This document shows positions 34,572-41,887 of a DNA stretch of 64,000 nt, piece by piece (the stretch's first letter is position 1; each line of letters starts with the position of its first letter). The position numbers were made by a program, and so were the translations under genes. Source of the stretch: JAHDNZ01 sp036721855 (GTDB lineage: Bacteria; Bacillota; DTU065); NCBI GenBank assembly GCA_036721855.1, contig DAIMKF010000003.1, forward strand, positions 1 through 64,000, given 5' to 3'. The notes under the pieces were generated by a model, which was given only the letters and a program-made list of their open reading frames with translations, had not been told where the DNA came from and did no database searches.

Positions 34572-34793
34572 TTGACCAATATATCTCGCTTATTAGTAAC
34601 CATTGGTTTTGTTTTGATAATCGTTGGCCTTTTAGTGGGCAAAGCTAGCTCTTTTACCTGGCTTTTTAATTTACCGGGGGATATAAAGGTTAACAAAGAA
34701 AACCTGTTTATTTTTATACCTCTAACAAGCATGTTGCTTTTAAGTGGGCTGGTTAGTCTTATTTATTGGCTGTTAAGTAAAATACTAAAATAA
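34572..34793 (+). CDS. DUF2905 family small membrane protein
   Basis: A 73-residue protein with two transmembrane helices (residues 6-24 and 48-70) and the linker FNLPGDIKVNKENLFIFIPL, the hallmark of DUF2905. Function is unknown. The start is TTG at 34572 behind GAGGTGG. It is a single small unit between alaS and ireB. Confidence 0.82.
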   Translation: MTNISRLLVTIGFVLIIVGLLVGKASSFTWLFNLPGDIKVNKENLFIFIPLTSMLLLSGLVSLIYWLLSKILK

Positions 34794-35103
34794 TTTTGCT
34801 AAGAAGAGTCTTTAGTAGGTTAAAGAGGGTTAGATTTTTAATTTGCCATAAATATTTGATATACTATAGATAGTATTCTAGGTAATTAAAACCTCTTAAC
34901 AAGAAAGAGTAGCTAATGGTTAAAGAGCTAATTTGGCAGTTGTTCTTCTTAAACCAGATTACTTTGCTATTTTAGCCAAATCCGGTACTGGTTTACAGGG
35001 TCTTGTTTAGGGTATCATGTAAATAAGGGAAATGCTTTTGCCCTAAAAAGGAGTTATTAGAGAGAAAGCGAAAGTCCATGCAAGTGTATTTTTACCGAGG
35101 AAG
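34794..35103 (+). other. 310-bp intergenic region upstream of ireB
   Basis: The region contains a predicted promoter (34843-34870), a very short ORF starting at ATG 34916 (19 codons, no good ribosome site) and the ireB leader with GAGGAAGGTGA before its start. No terminator and no conserved RNA element were recognised. Confidence 0.5.
34843..34870 (+). promoter_or_regulatory. candidate sigma-A promoter for ireB
   Basis: TTGCCA (34843-34848) and TATAGA (34865-34870) are 16 bp apart. The leader to ireB would be about 225 bases. Confidence 0.4.
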
Positions 35104-35364
35104 GTGAGAACCATGCCCGACATAACAGATCGTACTATGCGCTTTTCAGCTGAAGAGCTGAAAAACGGCACCAGTAACATTATTCGCGAAGTGTATAAAG
35201 CTTTAGAAGCAAAGGGATACGATCCTGTAGGTCAAATAGTTGGCTATTTGATGAGTGGAGACCCCACTTATATTACGAGTCACAACAATGCTCGTACGCT
35301 GATAAGAAGTGTTAGCAGAGATGCTATAGTAGAAGAGCTTGTACGTGGCTATATGCAAAAATAG
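35104..35364 (+). CDS. ireB: IreB family regulatory phosphoprotein (UPF0297)
   Basis: An 86-residue protein: TMRFSAEELKNGTSNIIREVYKALEAKGYDPVGQIVGYLMSGDPTYITSHNNAR is the near-invariant core of the family (read at residues 8-60). In Enterococcus faecalis IreB is phosphorylated by the Ser/Thr kinase IreK on threonines near the N-terminus and affects antibiotic resistance; T2-T7-type threonines are present here (ITDRTMRF). Gene context (alaS upstream, ruvX and DUF1292 downstream) is the standard one. Confidence 0.92.
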   Translation: MRTMPDITDRTMRFSAEELKNGTSNIIREVYKALEAKGYDPVGQIVGYLMSGDPTYITSHNNARTLIRSVSRDAIVEELVRGYMQK

Positions 35365-35382
35365 CTAAGGAGGGCAAAAGCA

Positions 35383-36843
35383 GTGCGAGGGTATCATATT
35401 TATGAGGTCAAAGCAGGAGATACCATATCTTCTCTAGTACAAAAGCTGCAAAATACTATAGAAAACCTGGTTTTTCTTAGGATATCCGAAGACAGTCTAT
35501 TTCTTTTTAGTGAAGCCAATCTAAAATTGCTGGCTTATTATGCTCGGGAAGAAAACAAGAATCTCGTCTTTTTGACTCACAATAAAGAACTCAAAGCACG
35601 AATAGCCGGACTCAAGCTTTCCACAGCAGATTCTATAGAAGCTTTTTTTAGTTCTGCACATAAGCCTCAAAGCAATTTAGCGCCTAGAAGTGATGTAAAG
35701 ACTCCCCTGTCAAACTGGGCAAAAAACACCTTGCTAGCAGCAAGTGTGACTTTTGTGGTGCTTTTTCTGTTACAATGGGGTCTTAGATATTGGTTTTTGC
35801 CCAAGGTTATTGTGACTTTGTATCCTCAGATTATAAATAGCGATACAGAAATAAGCTTAAGTTTGGATTCTTTGAAGAAGCATGATGAGCTTATATCCTT
35901 AAAAAAGGTTGTCACTCAAGCGGCAACAGGCAGCAAAGTTGTGGGCATTGAACGTGCTCTAGGAGAGGTAGTTTTCTTTAATCAAGGTACAAAACAGCTT
36001 AAGCTTTATAAGGGGACTCAGCTAAAGAGTAAAGATGGCAAGAGATATCTTCTTAGAGAGGATGTCCTTATTCCCGGAGCTGAAGTAGTTTATGTTCTCG
36101 ATGTACGCTCTAGCCAAACAGTGGGACAAGCACTGGGGTTTATCGAAGCTTATGAACTTGGGGCGGAGTATAATGTTAAAGCCGGAGAGATTAACTTTCT
36201 GTCCGGTGATTATAAAGATATCACTGTTCGCAACTTAAAAGCTGTAACAGGAGGTAAAAGTGAAAAAAGACCTGTTCTAACCCAGGCTGATCTTGATTTA
36301 GCCTCTAAGGAAGCAATTAAACTCCTCTCCGGCGAAAAAATTACTTTAAGACCGGGAGAATACCTCTTGGAAAACAGTGTAATTAAAGATGAACCTATAG
36401 TTAAATTTGATCAACAAGTCGGTAAATTCTCCGGTACAGTTACAGCTACTGCTACCCAGACCATTACGATAAAAAAGCTACTGGCTGAAGATATAGCTAG
36501 GGAAGCTGAAAAGCTCTTGCCCGAACTTTTGCCAAGCTTTTATAGTTTGGTGGCAAAAACAGTAACAGTTTTAGAGACAATCCTAGAGGAGAATGAGGCT
36601 AAAGTCAGATTGAATATGGATCTTTATCCGGTTATCAGTCCGGAAGAGATTGTAAAGGCTATTGCTGGTTTAACCAAAGAGGAAGCCATTGAAGTATTGG
36701 AGCCAAAAGGTAAAATCGTCTTTGAGGGTTTAAAAGAAGAAACCTTGCCTAAGCGTCAAGAATGGATTAAAGTTGTTATAAGTGATCAGTATCAACCCGA
36801 TAAACTAAAAACCACACTTACCTTAGGTCAAAAGAAGATGTAA
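35383..36843 (+). CDS. membrane-anchored protein with baseplate J/gp47-like extracytoplasmic domain
   Basis: A 486-residue protein. Residues 1-110 form a soluble N-terminal domain. A transmembrane helix lies at about 116-134, and a large extracytoplasmic beta-rich region follows. The segment QAATGSKVVGIERALGEVVFFNQGTKQLKLYKGTQLKSKDG…VLIPGAEV matches the baseplate J-like domains found in bacterial surface proteins outside phages. No phage gene is nearby, so this is not a tail component. The GTG start follows AAGGAGGGC. It sits between ireB and a reductase gene, replacing nothing in the usual order. Function is unknown. Confidence 0.6.
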   Translation: MRGYHIYEVKAGDTISSLVQKLQNTIENLVFLRISEDSLFLFSEANLKLLAYYAREENKNLVFLTHNKELKARIAGLKLSTADSIEAFFSSAHKPQSNLAPRSDVKTPLSNWAKNTLLAASVTFVVLFLLQWGLRYWFLPKVIVTLYPQIINSDTEISLSLDSLKKHDELISLKKVVTQAATGSKVVGIERALGEVVFFNQGTKQLKLYKGTQLKSKDGKRYLLREDVLIPGAEVVYVLDVRSSQTVGQALGFIEAYELGAEYNVKAGEINFLSGDYKDITVRNLKAVTGGKSEKRPVLTQADLDLASKEAIKLLSGEKITLRPGEYLLENSVIKDEPIVKFDQQVGKFSGTVTATATQTITIKKLLAEDIAREAEKLLPELLPSFYSLVAKTVTVLETILEENEAKVRLNMDLYPVISPEEIVKAIAGLTKEEAIEVLEPKGKIVFEGLKEETLPKRQEWIKVVISDQYQPDKLKTTLTLGQKKM

Positions 36844-36935
36844 AGAAAGGTGGTGGCTTACCCTTAAGGAATCATCAAAGTTTGCCAAGTGATATTTCAG
36901 GGGCAAAGAACTGGTGAAAACTTTAGGGCATTGGT

Positions 36936-37880
36936 TTGGAATATCGCATGTTAGGTCAAACAGGATTTAAAGTCTCGCGCCTTTGTTTTGGAGCTTTAAC
37001 AATTGGCCCTTTGCAAGCAAATCTTTCACCTTTGGAAGGGGGAAGAGTTATTCGTTATGCTTTGGAGCAAGGGGTCAATTTTATTGATACGGCAGAACTC
37101 TACGGTACTTACGAACATATAAAAGAAGGTACCGAATCACACCCTGATACTATTATTGTCTCCAAATCCTATGCCTACGACTATGATCAGATGAGAAAGG
37201 CTGTGGAAGAGGCTAGAATTAAACTTGACCGCGACACAATCAGTATTTTTATGTTGCATGAACAAGAATCCGCTCTAACCTTAAAAGGACATAGAAGGGC
37301 ACTCGATTACTTAGTTTTGGCCAAATCAAGGGGACATATTAAGGCCATTGGCATATCAACCCATGCGGTAAAAGCGGTGCATGCCGCAGCTTTATTGCCT
37401 GAGATAGATGTGATTCATCCCCTGCTTAATTTAACCGGGATCGGTATTTTAGATGGTTCCAAAGAAGAGATGGAAGAGGCAATTGCTTTTGCCGAGAGTC
37501 TCGGCAAAGGTCTTTATGCCATGAAGGCCTTAGGGGGAGGGACACTAATTCCCAGAGCTAAAGAAGCTTTTGATTATCTGCTTAAAAAACCTGAGTTGGC
37601 CGCCATTGCCGTGGGGATGAGAAGATTTAGTGAAGTGGACTTGAACTTAAAGCTCTTTTCCAGTAAGATACCTGAAGAAGAAGAATGGCTAAAAGTAGCC
37701 CAAGAACCAAGAAAGCTTCATATTGACTATTGGTGTATCGGCTGTGGTGCTTGTAAAAAGCGCTGTCAACAGGGAGCTATTGAAATAATTGCTAAGAGAG
37801 CGGTAGTTGATCATAAAAAATGTGTTCGTTGTGGTTATTGTGCTTCTGTTTGCCCTGAGTTTGCCATAAAGGTGGTTTAG
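36936..37880 (+). CDS. aldo/keto reductase with C-terminal 2[4Fe-4S] ferredoxin domain
   Basis: A 314-residue fusion. Residues 1-245 form an aldo/keto reductase barrel: GFKVSRLCFG, the catalytic-region DTAELYG (Asp, Tyr) and KSYAYD. Residues 255-312 carry two clusters: CIGCGACKKRC and CVRCGYCASVC. Such fusions are common in anaerobes and are thought to couple carbonyl reduction to ferredoxin. The start is TTG 36936 behind AGGG; it gives MEYRMLGQTGFKVS, the family N-terminus. The gene is 2 bp before ruvX. Confidence 0.87.
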   Translation: MEYRMLGQTGFKVSRLCFGALTIGPLQANLSPLEGGRVIRYALEQGVNFIDTAELYGTYEHIKEGTESHPDTIIVSKSYAYDYDQMRKAVEEARIKLDRDTISIFMLHEQESALTLKGHRRALDYLVLAKSRGHIKAIGISTHAVKAVHAAALLPEIDVIHPLLNLTGIGILDGSKEEMEEAIAFAESLGKGLYAMKALGGGTLIPRAKEAFDYLLKKPELAAIAVGMRRFSEVDLNLKLFSSKIPEEEEWLKVAQEPRKLHIDYWCIGCGACKKRCQQGAIEIIAKRAVVDHKKCVRCGYCASVCPEFAIKVV

Positions 37881-37882
37881 TT

Positions 37883-38314
37883 ATGCGGTATGTAGGTTTG
37901 GATTTAGGAGAAAAAACTATCGGGGTTGCTATTTCGGATGCTCTTCTAATCTCCGCACAGCCTTTAACCGTAATTAAACGCAGCCATATAAAGACCGATA
38001 TTACTGCCATGAAAGAGCTTATAGAACCTTATTTACCGGTTGAAATTGTGCTAGGCCTCCCCCTAAATATGAATGGTACCGAAGGCCCTAGAGCGCAAAT
38101 AACCCGTGAGTTTGGCCATATTCTTCAAGAGGAAGGCTATAAGGTACATTTTTGGGATGAAAGGCTTAGCACTATGGCGGTAGAGAAGGTAATGATTAAA
38201 GCCAACCTATCTAGGCGCAAACGGAAACAGGTTATTGATCAGCAAGCAGCGGCGTATATTTTGCAAGGATTTATTGATAGAATAAACTTGACCAAGGGAA
38301 ATTCGGGGTTTTGA
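37883..38314 (+). CDS. ruvX: pre-16S rRNA nuclease / Holliday junction resolvase-like RuvX (YqgF)
   Basis: A 143-residue RNase H-fold protein. GLDLGEKTIGVAISD (residues 5-19) holds the first catalytic aspartate, GLPLNMNGTEGPRA is near 60-73, and DERLSTMAVEK supplies the acidic pair near 95. It is involved in 16S rRNA 5' maturation, with a resolvase role proposed. It is conserved next to ireB and DUF1292 genes. The ATG follows GGTGGTTTAGTT. Confidence 0.93.
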   Translation: MRYVGLDLGEKTIGVAISDALLISAQPLTVIKRSHIKTDITAMKELIEPYLPVEIVLGLPLNMNGTEGPRAQITREFGHILQEEGYKVHFWDERLSTMAVEKVMIKANLSRRKRKQVIDQQAAAYILQGFIDRINLTKGNSGF

Positions 38315-38316
38315 GC

Positions 38317-38423
38317 GAGAAACTTTGGCTTTTTAGCTTTAGAATCAGCTCATTAGAATAAACCAATGGGGCGCCTGTGGGAAGTAATTGGCGCAACCAG
38401 AAAGGGATGAAGAGAAACTTTGG
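38317..38423 (+). repeat. 12-bp direct repeat flanking the ruvX-DUF1292 gap
   Basis: GAGAAACTTTGG occurs at 38317-38328 and at 38412-38423, 95 bp apart. The second copy contains the TTG start codon of the DUF1292 gene. Between them GCGCC and GGCGC form a stem. A small past duplication or recombination is possible. Confidence 0.5.
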
Positions 38424-38764
38424 ACAAAAAGCATGAGCACGAATGTGGTTGCGGTTGTGGAGACAATACAGAGTTTTACGACGAGAAAGAAGACAGCTGC
38501 GAAGAGTGCTGTGATGAGCAAGAAATTATTCTTTTAGTTGACGAAGATGATAATGAGCATCCTTTTGAGATAGTTTTTGTGGTTGAGTTAGATGAAAAAG
38601 CTTATGCAGTTCTTAATTCGCTAGAAGAAGATATAACTGTGATCATGGAAATGATTGGTGACGACGAAGACTTAGAACTTCATCCAATCGAAGACGAAGA
38701 GGAACTTAACCGGGTAATTGAATACGTAAATCAAGAACTTGGTTTAGATGAAGAAGAAGAATAA
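38420..38764 (+). CDS. DUF1292 family acidic protein
   Basis: A 114-residue, very acidic protein. It begins MDKKHEHECGCGCGDN, a His/Cys-rich metal-binding-like tail, followed by CEECCDE, and then the DUF1292 core EIILLVDEDDNEHPFEIVFVVELDEKAYAVL. The family is conserved beside ruvX in Firmicutes but has no known function. The start is TTG 38420 behind GGGATGAAGAG. The Cys/His-rich N-terminus is more elaborate than in short family members. Confidence 0.85.
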   Translation: MDKKHEHECGCGCGDNTEFYDEKEDSCEECCDEQEIILLVDEDDNEHPFEIVFVVELDEKAYAVLNSLEEDITVIMEMIGDDEDLELHPIEDEEELNRVIEYVNQELGLDEEEE

Positions 38765-38774
38765 AATAGAAAAT

Positions 38775-38799
38775 GCTCCCCGGTAAAATACCGGGGAGC
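38775..38799. terminator. strong hairpin between DUF1292 and mltG
   Basis: GCTCCCCGGT pairs with ACCGGGGAGC around AAAAT. The A-rich side lies upstream and no T-run follows, so on the plus strand it is not a canonical terminator. It may act as an attenuator or processing site. Confidence 0.6.
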
Positions 38800-38812
38800 A
38801 CAGTTATAACTT

Positions 38813-38850
38813 GAGGAGGATGGTAGCAGATGCTACCAATTTTAAATATG
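38813..38850 (+). promoter_or_regulatory. mltG leader: Shine-Dalgarno, hairpin and two candidate start codons
   Basis: GAGGAGG (38813-38819) is followed by a perfect stem GGTAGC / GCTACC with loop AGAT (38822-38837). ATG 38830 lies in the loop and stem, 10 bases from the Shine-Dalgarno. A second in-frame ATG (38848) lies 10 bases after the stem. Folding would hide the first and present the second. Confidence 0.5.
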
Positions 38851-39903
38851 ACCAAAACAGAAGTATCAACTAAAAAAGAAAAAAGGCCCCGACTTTTACT
38901 TTGGTGTTGTCTCTTTTTTATCCTCGGGTTAAGTTGCTATTGTTACCTGCGACTTTTTAGACCAAGTGTCAAGCAGGACACTGTTTTTACGGTTAAAAAG
39001 GGGAGCAGTTTAAAAGAAACAACCTCTATTTTACAAAAAGAAGGCCTAATCCCCGATGCTAAGTTGCTGACTTTACTGGCACGCTTAAAAGGAGACGACC
39101 TTAAGCTAAAGGCCGGAGATTATTCTTTGCGCCAGGGCCAAAGCCCGGCAGAGGTTTTAAGTAGTTTAATCAATGATCGCCCTTTGCTTTCTAAAGTAAC
39201 TATACCCGAGGGATTTACTCTGGCCCAAATCTCAGGGCGTCTGTTAGTACCTGCTCCGGATATAGCTGTTCTTTTAAGTTTAATCAAGGAGAGTAAGTTT
39301 CCCGAAAGTGTTAAAAATGAGTTTTACAATAATTCCCCGAGTTTACCTGAAGGTTATCTGTTTCCGGACACCTATTATTATAGCCCGGAAAAACCGGAAG
39401 AAGTTTATCCAGCTATGTTTAAAAAGACTGTCCAGACTTTGGAAGAGCTATATCTGGCTTATCCGCAAAATCCGGTTGCAAGTGGCAGACTTACCTTACA
39501 TGAAGCCGTAATTCTAGCCTCAATGGTAGAAAAAGAAGCTTTGCTCGATGCGGAAAGGCCTCTGATTGCAGGTGTTTTTTTGAGGCGTCTGGCTCTGAAT
39601 ATGTATCTGCAATCATGTGCTACCGTAACCTATGTTTTAGAGAAACCTCGGGCAAAATTAACAGAGAAGGATCTAACCATTGATTCACCGTATAATACCT
39701 ATCTTTATCCGGGACTGCCAATCGGTCCGGTGGGAAATCCCGGTTACAAATCACTGGAGGCCGTATTTAATCCCGAAGTGAGCGAATATCTATTTTTTGT
39801 TGCTAAAGGTGATGGCAGTCATGTTTTTAACAGGACCTATAAGGAACATCTAAAAGCTCAGGCTGTCTATGAAAACTGGCTGCGGCAAAATAACAAGGAA
39901 TGA
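38830..39903 (+). CDS. mltG: endolytic murein transglycosylase MltG (YceG-like)
   Basis: A 357-residue (351 if ATG 38848 is used) bitopic protein. A transmembrane helix at about residues 25-43 precedes a LysM-like subdomain and the YceG catalytic domain. The catalytic glutamate is in ASMVEKEALLDAERPLIAGVFLRRL (E in EKE, about residue 236), with PYNTYLYPGLPIGPVGNPG near 298. It cleaves nascent glycan and sets strand length with PBPs. Start choice is open because of the leader hairpin. It overlaps or abuts the U32 gene as in Bacillus yrrL and its neighbours. Confidence 0.92.
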   Translation: MLPILNMTKTEVSTKKEKRPRLLLWCCLFFILGLSCYCYLRLFRPSVKQDTVFTVKKGSSLKETTSILQKEGLIPDAKLLTLLARLKGDDLKLKAGDYSLRQGQSPAEVLSSLINDRPLLSKVTIPEGFTLAQISGRLLVPAPDIAVLLSLIKESKFPESVKNEFYNNSPSLPEGYLFPDTYYYSPEKPEEVYPAMFKKTVQTLEELYLAYPQNPVASGRLTLHEAVILASMVEKEALLDAERPLIAGVFLRRLALNMYLQSCATVTYVLEKPRAKLTEKDLTIDSPYNTYLYPGLPIGPVGNPGYKSLEAVFNPEVSEYLFFVAKGDGSHVFNRTYKEHLKAQAVYENWLRQNNKE

Positions 39904-39908
39904 TTAGT

Positions 39909-41078
39909 ATGATTGAACTGCTTTCTCCCGCAGGCACTTTGGAAAAATTAAAGTATGCTCTTTTATATGGGGCCGATGCAGTTTATCTGGCTGGAGAAAA
40001 ATTTGGTTTAAGAGCCCAGGCGGGAAATTTTACCCTCGCTGAAATTGCAGAGGGTCTAAAGATCGTGCGCTTCAAGGGTAAAAAACTTTATGTAACAATT
40101 AACAGCTATCTATATGATGATGAATATAAGGAATTAAAAGAGTATCTTTTAGACCTTAAAGACATAGGGCCCGATGCTTTGATTATCTCAGATTTAGGTG
40201 TTTTAGAGACTGTTAAGGAAGTATGGCCCAAAGCCGAGATTCATATCAGCACCCAAGCCAATACCACCAGCCTAAAAGCGGCCAAAGTCTGGCAAAAATT
40301 AGGTGCCAGTCGCATTATTCTGGCCAGAGAAGTTAATTTAGCAAGAATTAAAGAGATGGCAAAAGAGATGGAAACCGAGATCTTTGTCCATGGTGCGATG
40401 TGCATGGCTTATTCGGGGCGGTGTATTTTAAGTGCTTATCTAACCGGTCGTTCAGCTAACAAAGGAGACTGTACCCATACCTGCCGCTGGAAATATTACC
40501 TTGTGGAAGAGCAAAGACAGGGGCAGTATATGCCAATTGAAGAGGATGAAAGAGGCAGTTATATTCTAAGCCCCGGGGACCTCTGTTTACTGGGAGATCT
40601 ACCAGACTTAATTCAAGCCGGTGTTAAAGCGTTTAAGATTGAAGGGCGCATGAAAAGTGTCCACTATGTGGCCGCAACTACCCTAGCCTACCGTCTAGCT
40701 TTAGATGCTCTGGCCCGTGGAGAGATGATTCCTAAGTTAAGTTATGACTTAGTTGAATCGGTAAGTCATAGACCTTTTAGCAAAGGTTTCCTCTATGGAA
40801 GACCCTCGGAGAGTTATCAAAGTTCTCATTCATATTTGAGTACCAGAGATTTTGTTGCCGTTATCGAAGAGGATCACATAGCGGTTAGAACAGTTATTAA
40901 TACCGGAGAAACTTTAGAGATTCTAACCCCCAAAGGAGAGATCTACAATATTATCTGGCCTGAAATGTATAAGGATGGTCAAAAGGTACTTGTAGCTCAC
41001 CCCAACTGGCAAGTAAAAGTTGACATGCCGGTGCTGGTACCAAAAATGAGTCTGGTCCGCCGCGTACAGGCACAATAA
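39909..41078 (+). CDS. U32 family peptidase (TrhP/YrrO-like tRNA hydroxylation protein)
   Basis: A 389-residue U32 protein. The family signature EIFVHGAMCMAYSGRCILS is near residues 155-173, followed by NKGDCTHTCRW, with cysteines suited to Fe-S binding. Relatives next to mltG in Bacillus (YrrN/YrrO, TrhP) form 5-hydroxyuridine in tRNA; that role is likelier than proteolysis (inference from family). The start is ATG 39909 with AAGGA nine bases upstream; ATG 39900 touches the Shine-Dalgarno. The gene precedes sigK. Confidence 0.87.
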   Translation: MIELLSPAGTLEKLKYALLYGADAVYLAGEKFGLRAQAGNFTLAEIAEGLKIVRFKGKKLYVTINSYLYDDEYKELKEYLLDLKDIGPDALIISDLGVLETVKEVWPKAEIHISTQANTTSLKAAKVWQKLGASRIILAREVNLARIKEMAKEMETEIFVHGAMCMAYSGRCILSAYLTGRSANKGDCTHTCRWKYYLVEEQRQGQYMPIEEDERGSYILSPGDLCLLGDLPDLIQAGVKAFKIEGRMKSVHYVAATTLAYRLALDALARGEMIPKLSYDLVESVSHRPFSKGFLYGRPSESYQSSHSYLSTRDFVAVIEEDHIAVRTVINTGETLEILTPKGEIYNIIWPEMYKDGQKVLVAHPNWQVKVDMPVLVPKMSLVRRVQAQ

Positions 41079-41099
41079 AACTTACTTTTAGCATACACT
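41070..41099 (+). promoter_or_regulatory. sigma-E-type promoter of sigK
   Basis: CATACACT (41092-41099) matches the sigma-E -10 consensus CATACANT. A GCACAATA element lies 14 bp upstream (41070-41077), resembling the GCATATT-type -35. In Bacillus sigK is transcribed by sigma-E in the mother cell, so position and sequence agree. No sigma-A promoter was seen here. Confidence 0.6.
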
Positions 41100-41129
41100 A
41101 CTTTAGCTGACTTTAGGAGGTTGGAGGTT

Positions 41130-41801
41130 ATGGCCTTTGGGCCAAGACTTAGATTGGGAGCTCTGCTTTTTGTCTCACATGTTTCTGGCGGCACCTTCCC
41201 GCAACCTCTTGAACCTGATGAAGAAGAGAGGTTAATTAAACTGTTAAAAGCAGGAGATGAACAAGCCAGAAAAACACTGATTGAAAGGAATCTTCGCTTG
41301 GTAGCTCACATTGTCAAAAAATATGCCGAACAGGGAGAAGACAGCGAAGATTTAATTTCCATCGGCACCATCGGTCTTATTAAAGGTGTTAATACATTCG
41401 ATCCTGAGAAAAGCTCGAGGCTAGCGACCTATGTAGCACGCTGTATAGAAAACGAAGTACTAATGCATTTTCGGGCCGCCAAAAAAACTAAACTGGAGCA
41501 GCACCTCTACGATCCTATTGGTTCGGATAAAGAAGGTAACGAACTATCGTTGATGGATATTATACCCTCTGACGAATTAGTTTTAGAGGAAGTAGAAGAC
41601 CGTCTGGAAAAGCAAAAACTCTATGAAAAGCTGACTTATCTTACCCCTAGGGAAAAACTTATCTTACGTTTGCGTTATGGTTTGAATGATGGTATGCGTT
41701 ATACCCAAAGAGAAATTGCTCGTTATTTAGGGATTTCCCGTTCCTATGTTTCACGCATTGAAATGATTAGTTTACAAAACACAAAATTAAGGCCTTTTTA
41801 A
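41130..41801 (+). CDS. sigK: sporulation sigma factor sigma-K, 5' part, interrupted by an integrated element
   Basis: 223 codons as it stands. The hydrophobic pro-sequence GALLFVSHVSGG (residues 9-20) is followed by TFPQPLEPDEEE, typical of pro-sigma-K. Region 2 has NLRLVAHIVKKYAEQGEDSEDLISIG, the linker DPIGSDKEGNELSLMDI, and region 4 TPREKLILRLRYGLNDG…YTQREIARYLGISRSYVSRIE. After E211 the frame turns into 12 unrelated residues (MISLQNTKLRPF). The true ending KRAIGKIQKAMLLDGYR lies at 44905-44958. The start is ATG 41130, nine bases behind AGGAGG (41115-41120). Excision would rebuild a 228-residue sigma-K for late mother-cell genes. Confidence 0.93.
   Translation: MAFGPRLRLGALLFVSHVSGGTFPQPLEPDEEERLIKLLKAGDEQARKTLIERNLRLVAHIVKKYAEQGEDSEDLISIGTIGLIKGVNTFDPEKSSRLATYVARCIENEVLMHFRAAKKTKLEQHLYDPIGSDKEGNELSLMDIIPSDELVLEEVEDRLEKQKLYEKLTYLTPREKLILRLRYGLNDGMRYTQREIARYLGISRSYVSRIEMISLQNTKLRPF
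41756..41785 (+). other. left attachment site (attL) of the sigK element
   Basis: The core CATTGAAA (41756-41763) is followed, six bases later, by GTTTACAAAACACAAA (41770-41785). This is the inverted partner of the arm at 44878-44893. Confidence 0.85.
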
Positions 41802-41887
41802 AGCCAAGTCTTTGTTTTCGAAGGGAAACCAGCTTGCTTTAGAGAAATGCTCTTTACTAGAAAATGAATCTAGAGGAGGAGAAAAAG

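Noticed and set aside
35383..36843. Prophage tail region
   Set aside because: There is a single baseplate-J-like domain behind a membrane helix, with no terminase, capsid, tail or lysis gene in the window.
36855..36935. Nested inverted repeats before the aldo/keto reductase as a riboswitch
   Set aside because: AAAGTTT / AAACTTT and TTTGCC / GGCAAA pair, but no known aptamer motif is present.
41763..41801. Foreign 12-residue sigK tail as a natural C-terminus
   Set aside because: The family continuation IEKRA is found in frame at 44899, and the foreign tail overlaps the attL arm.
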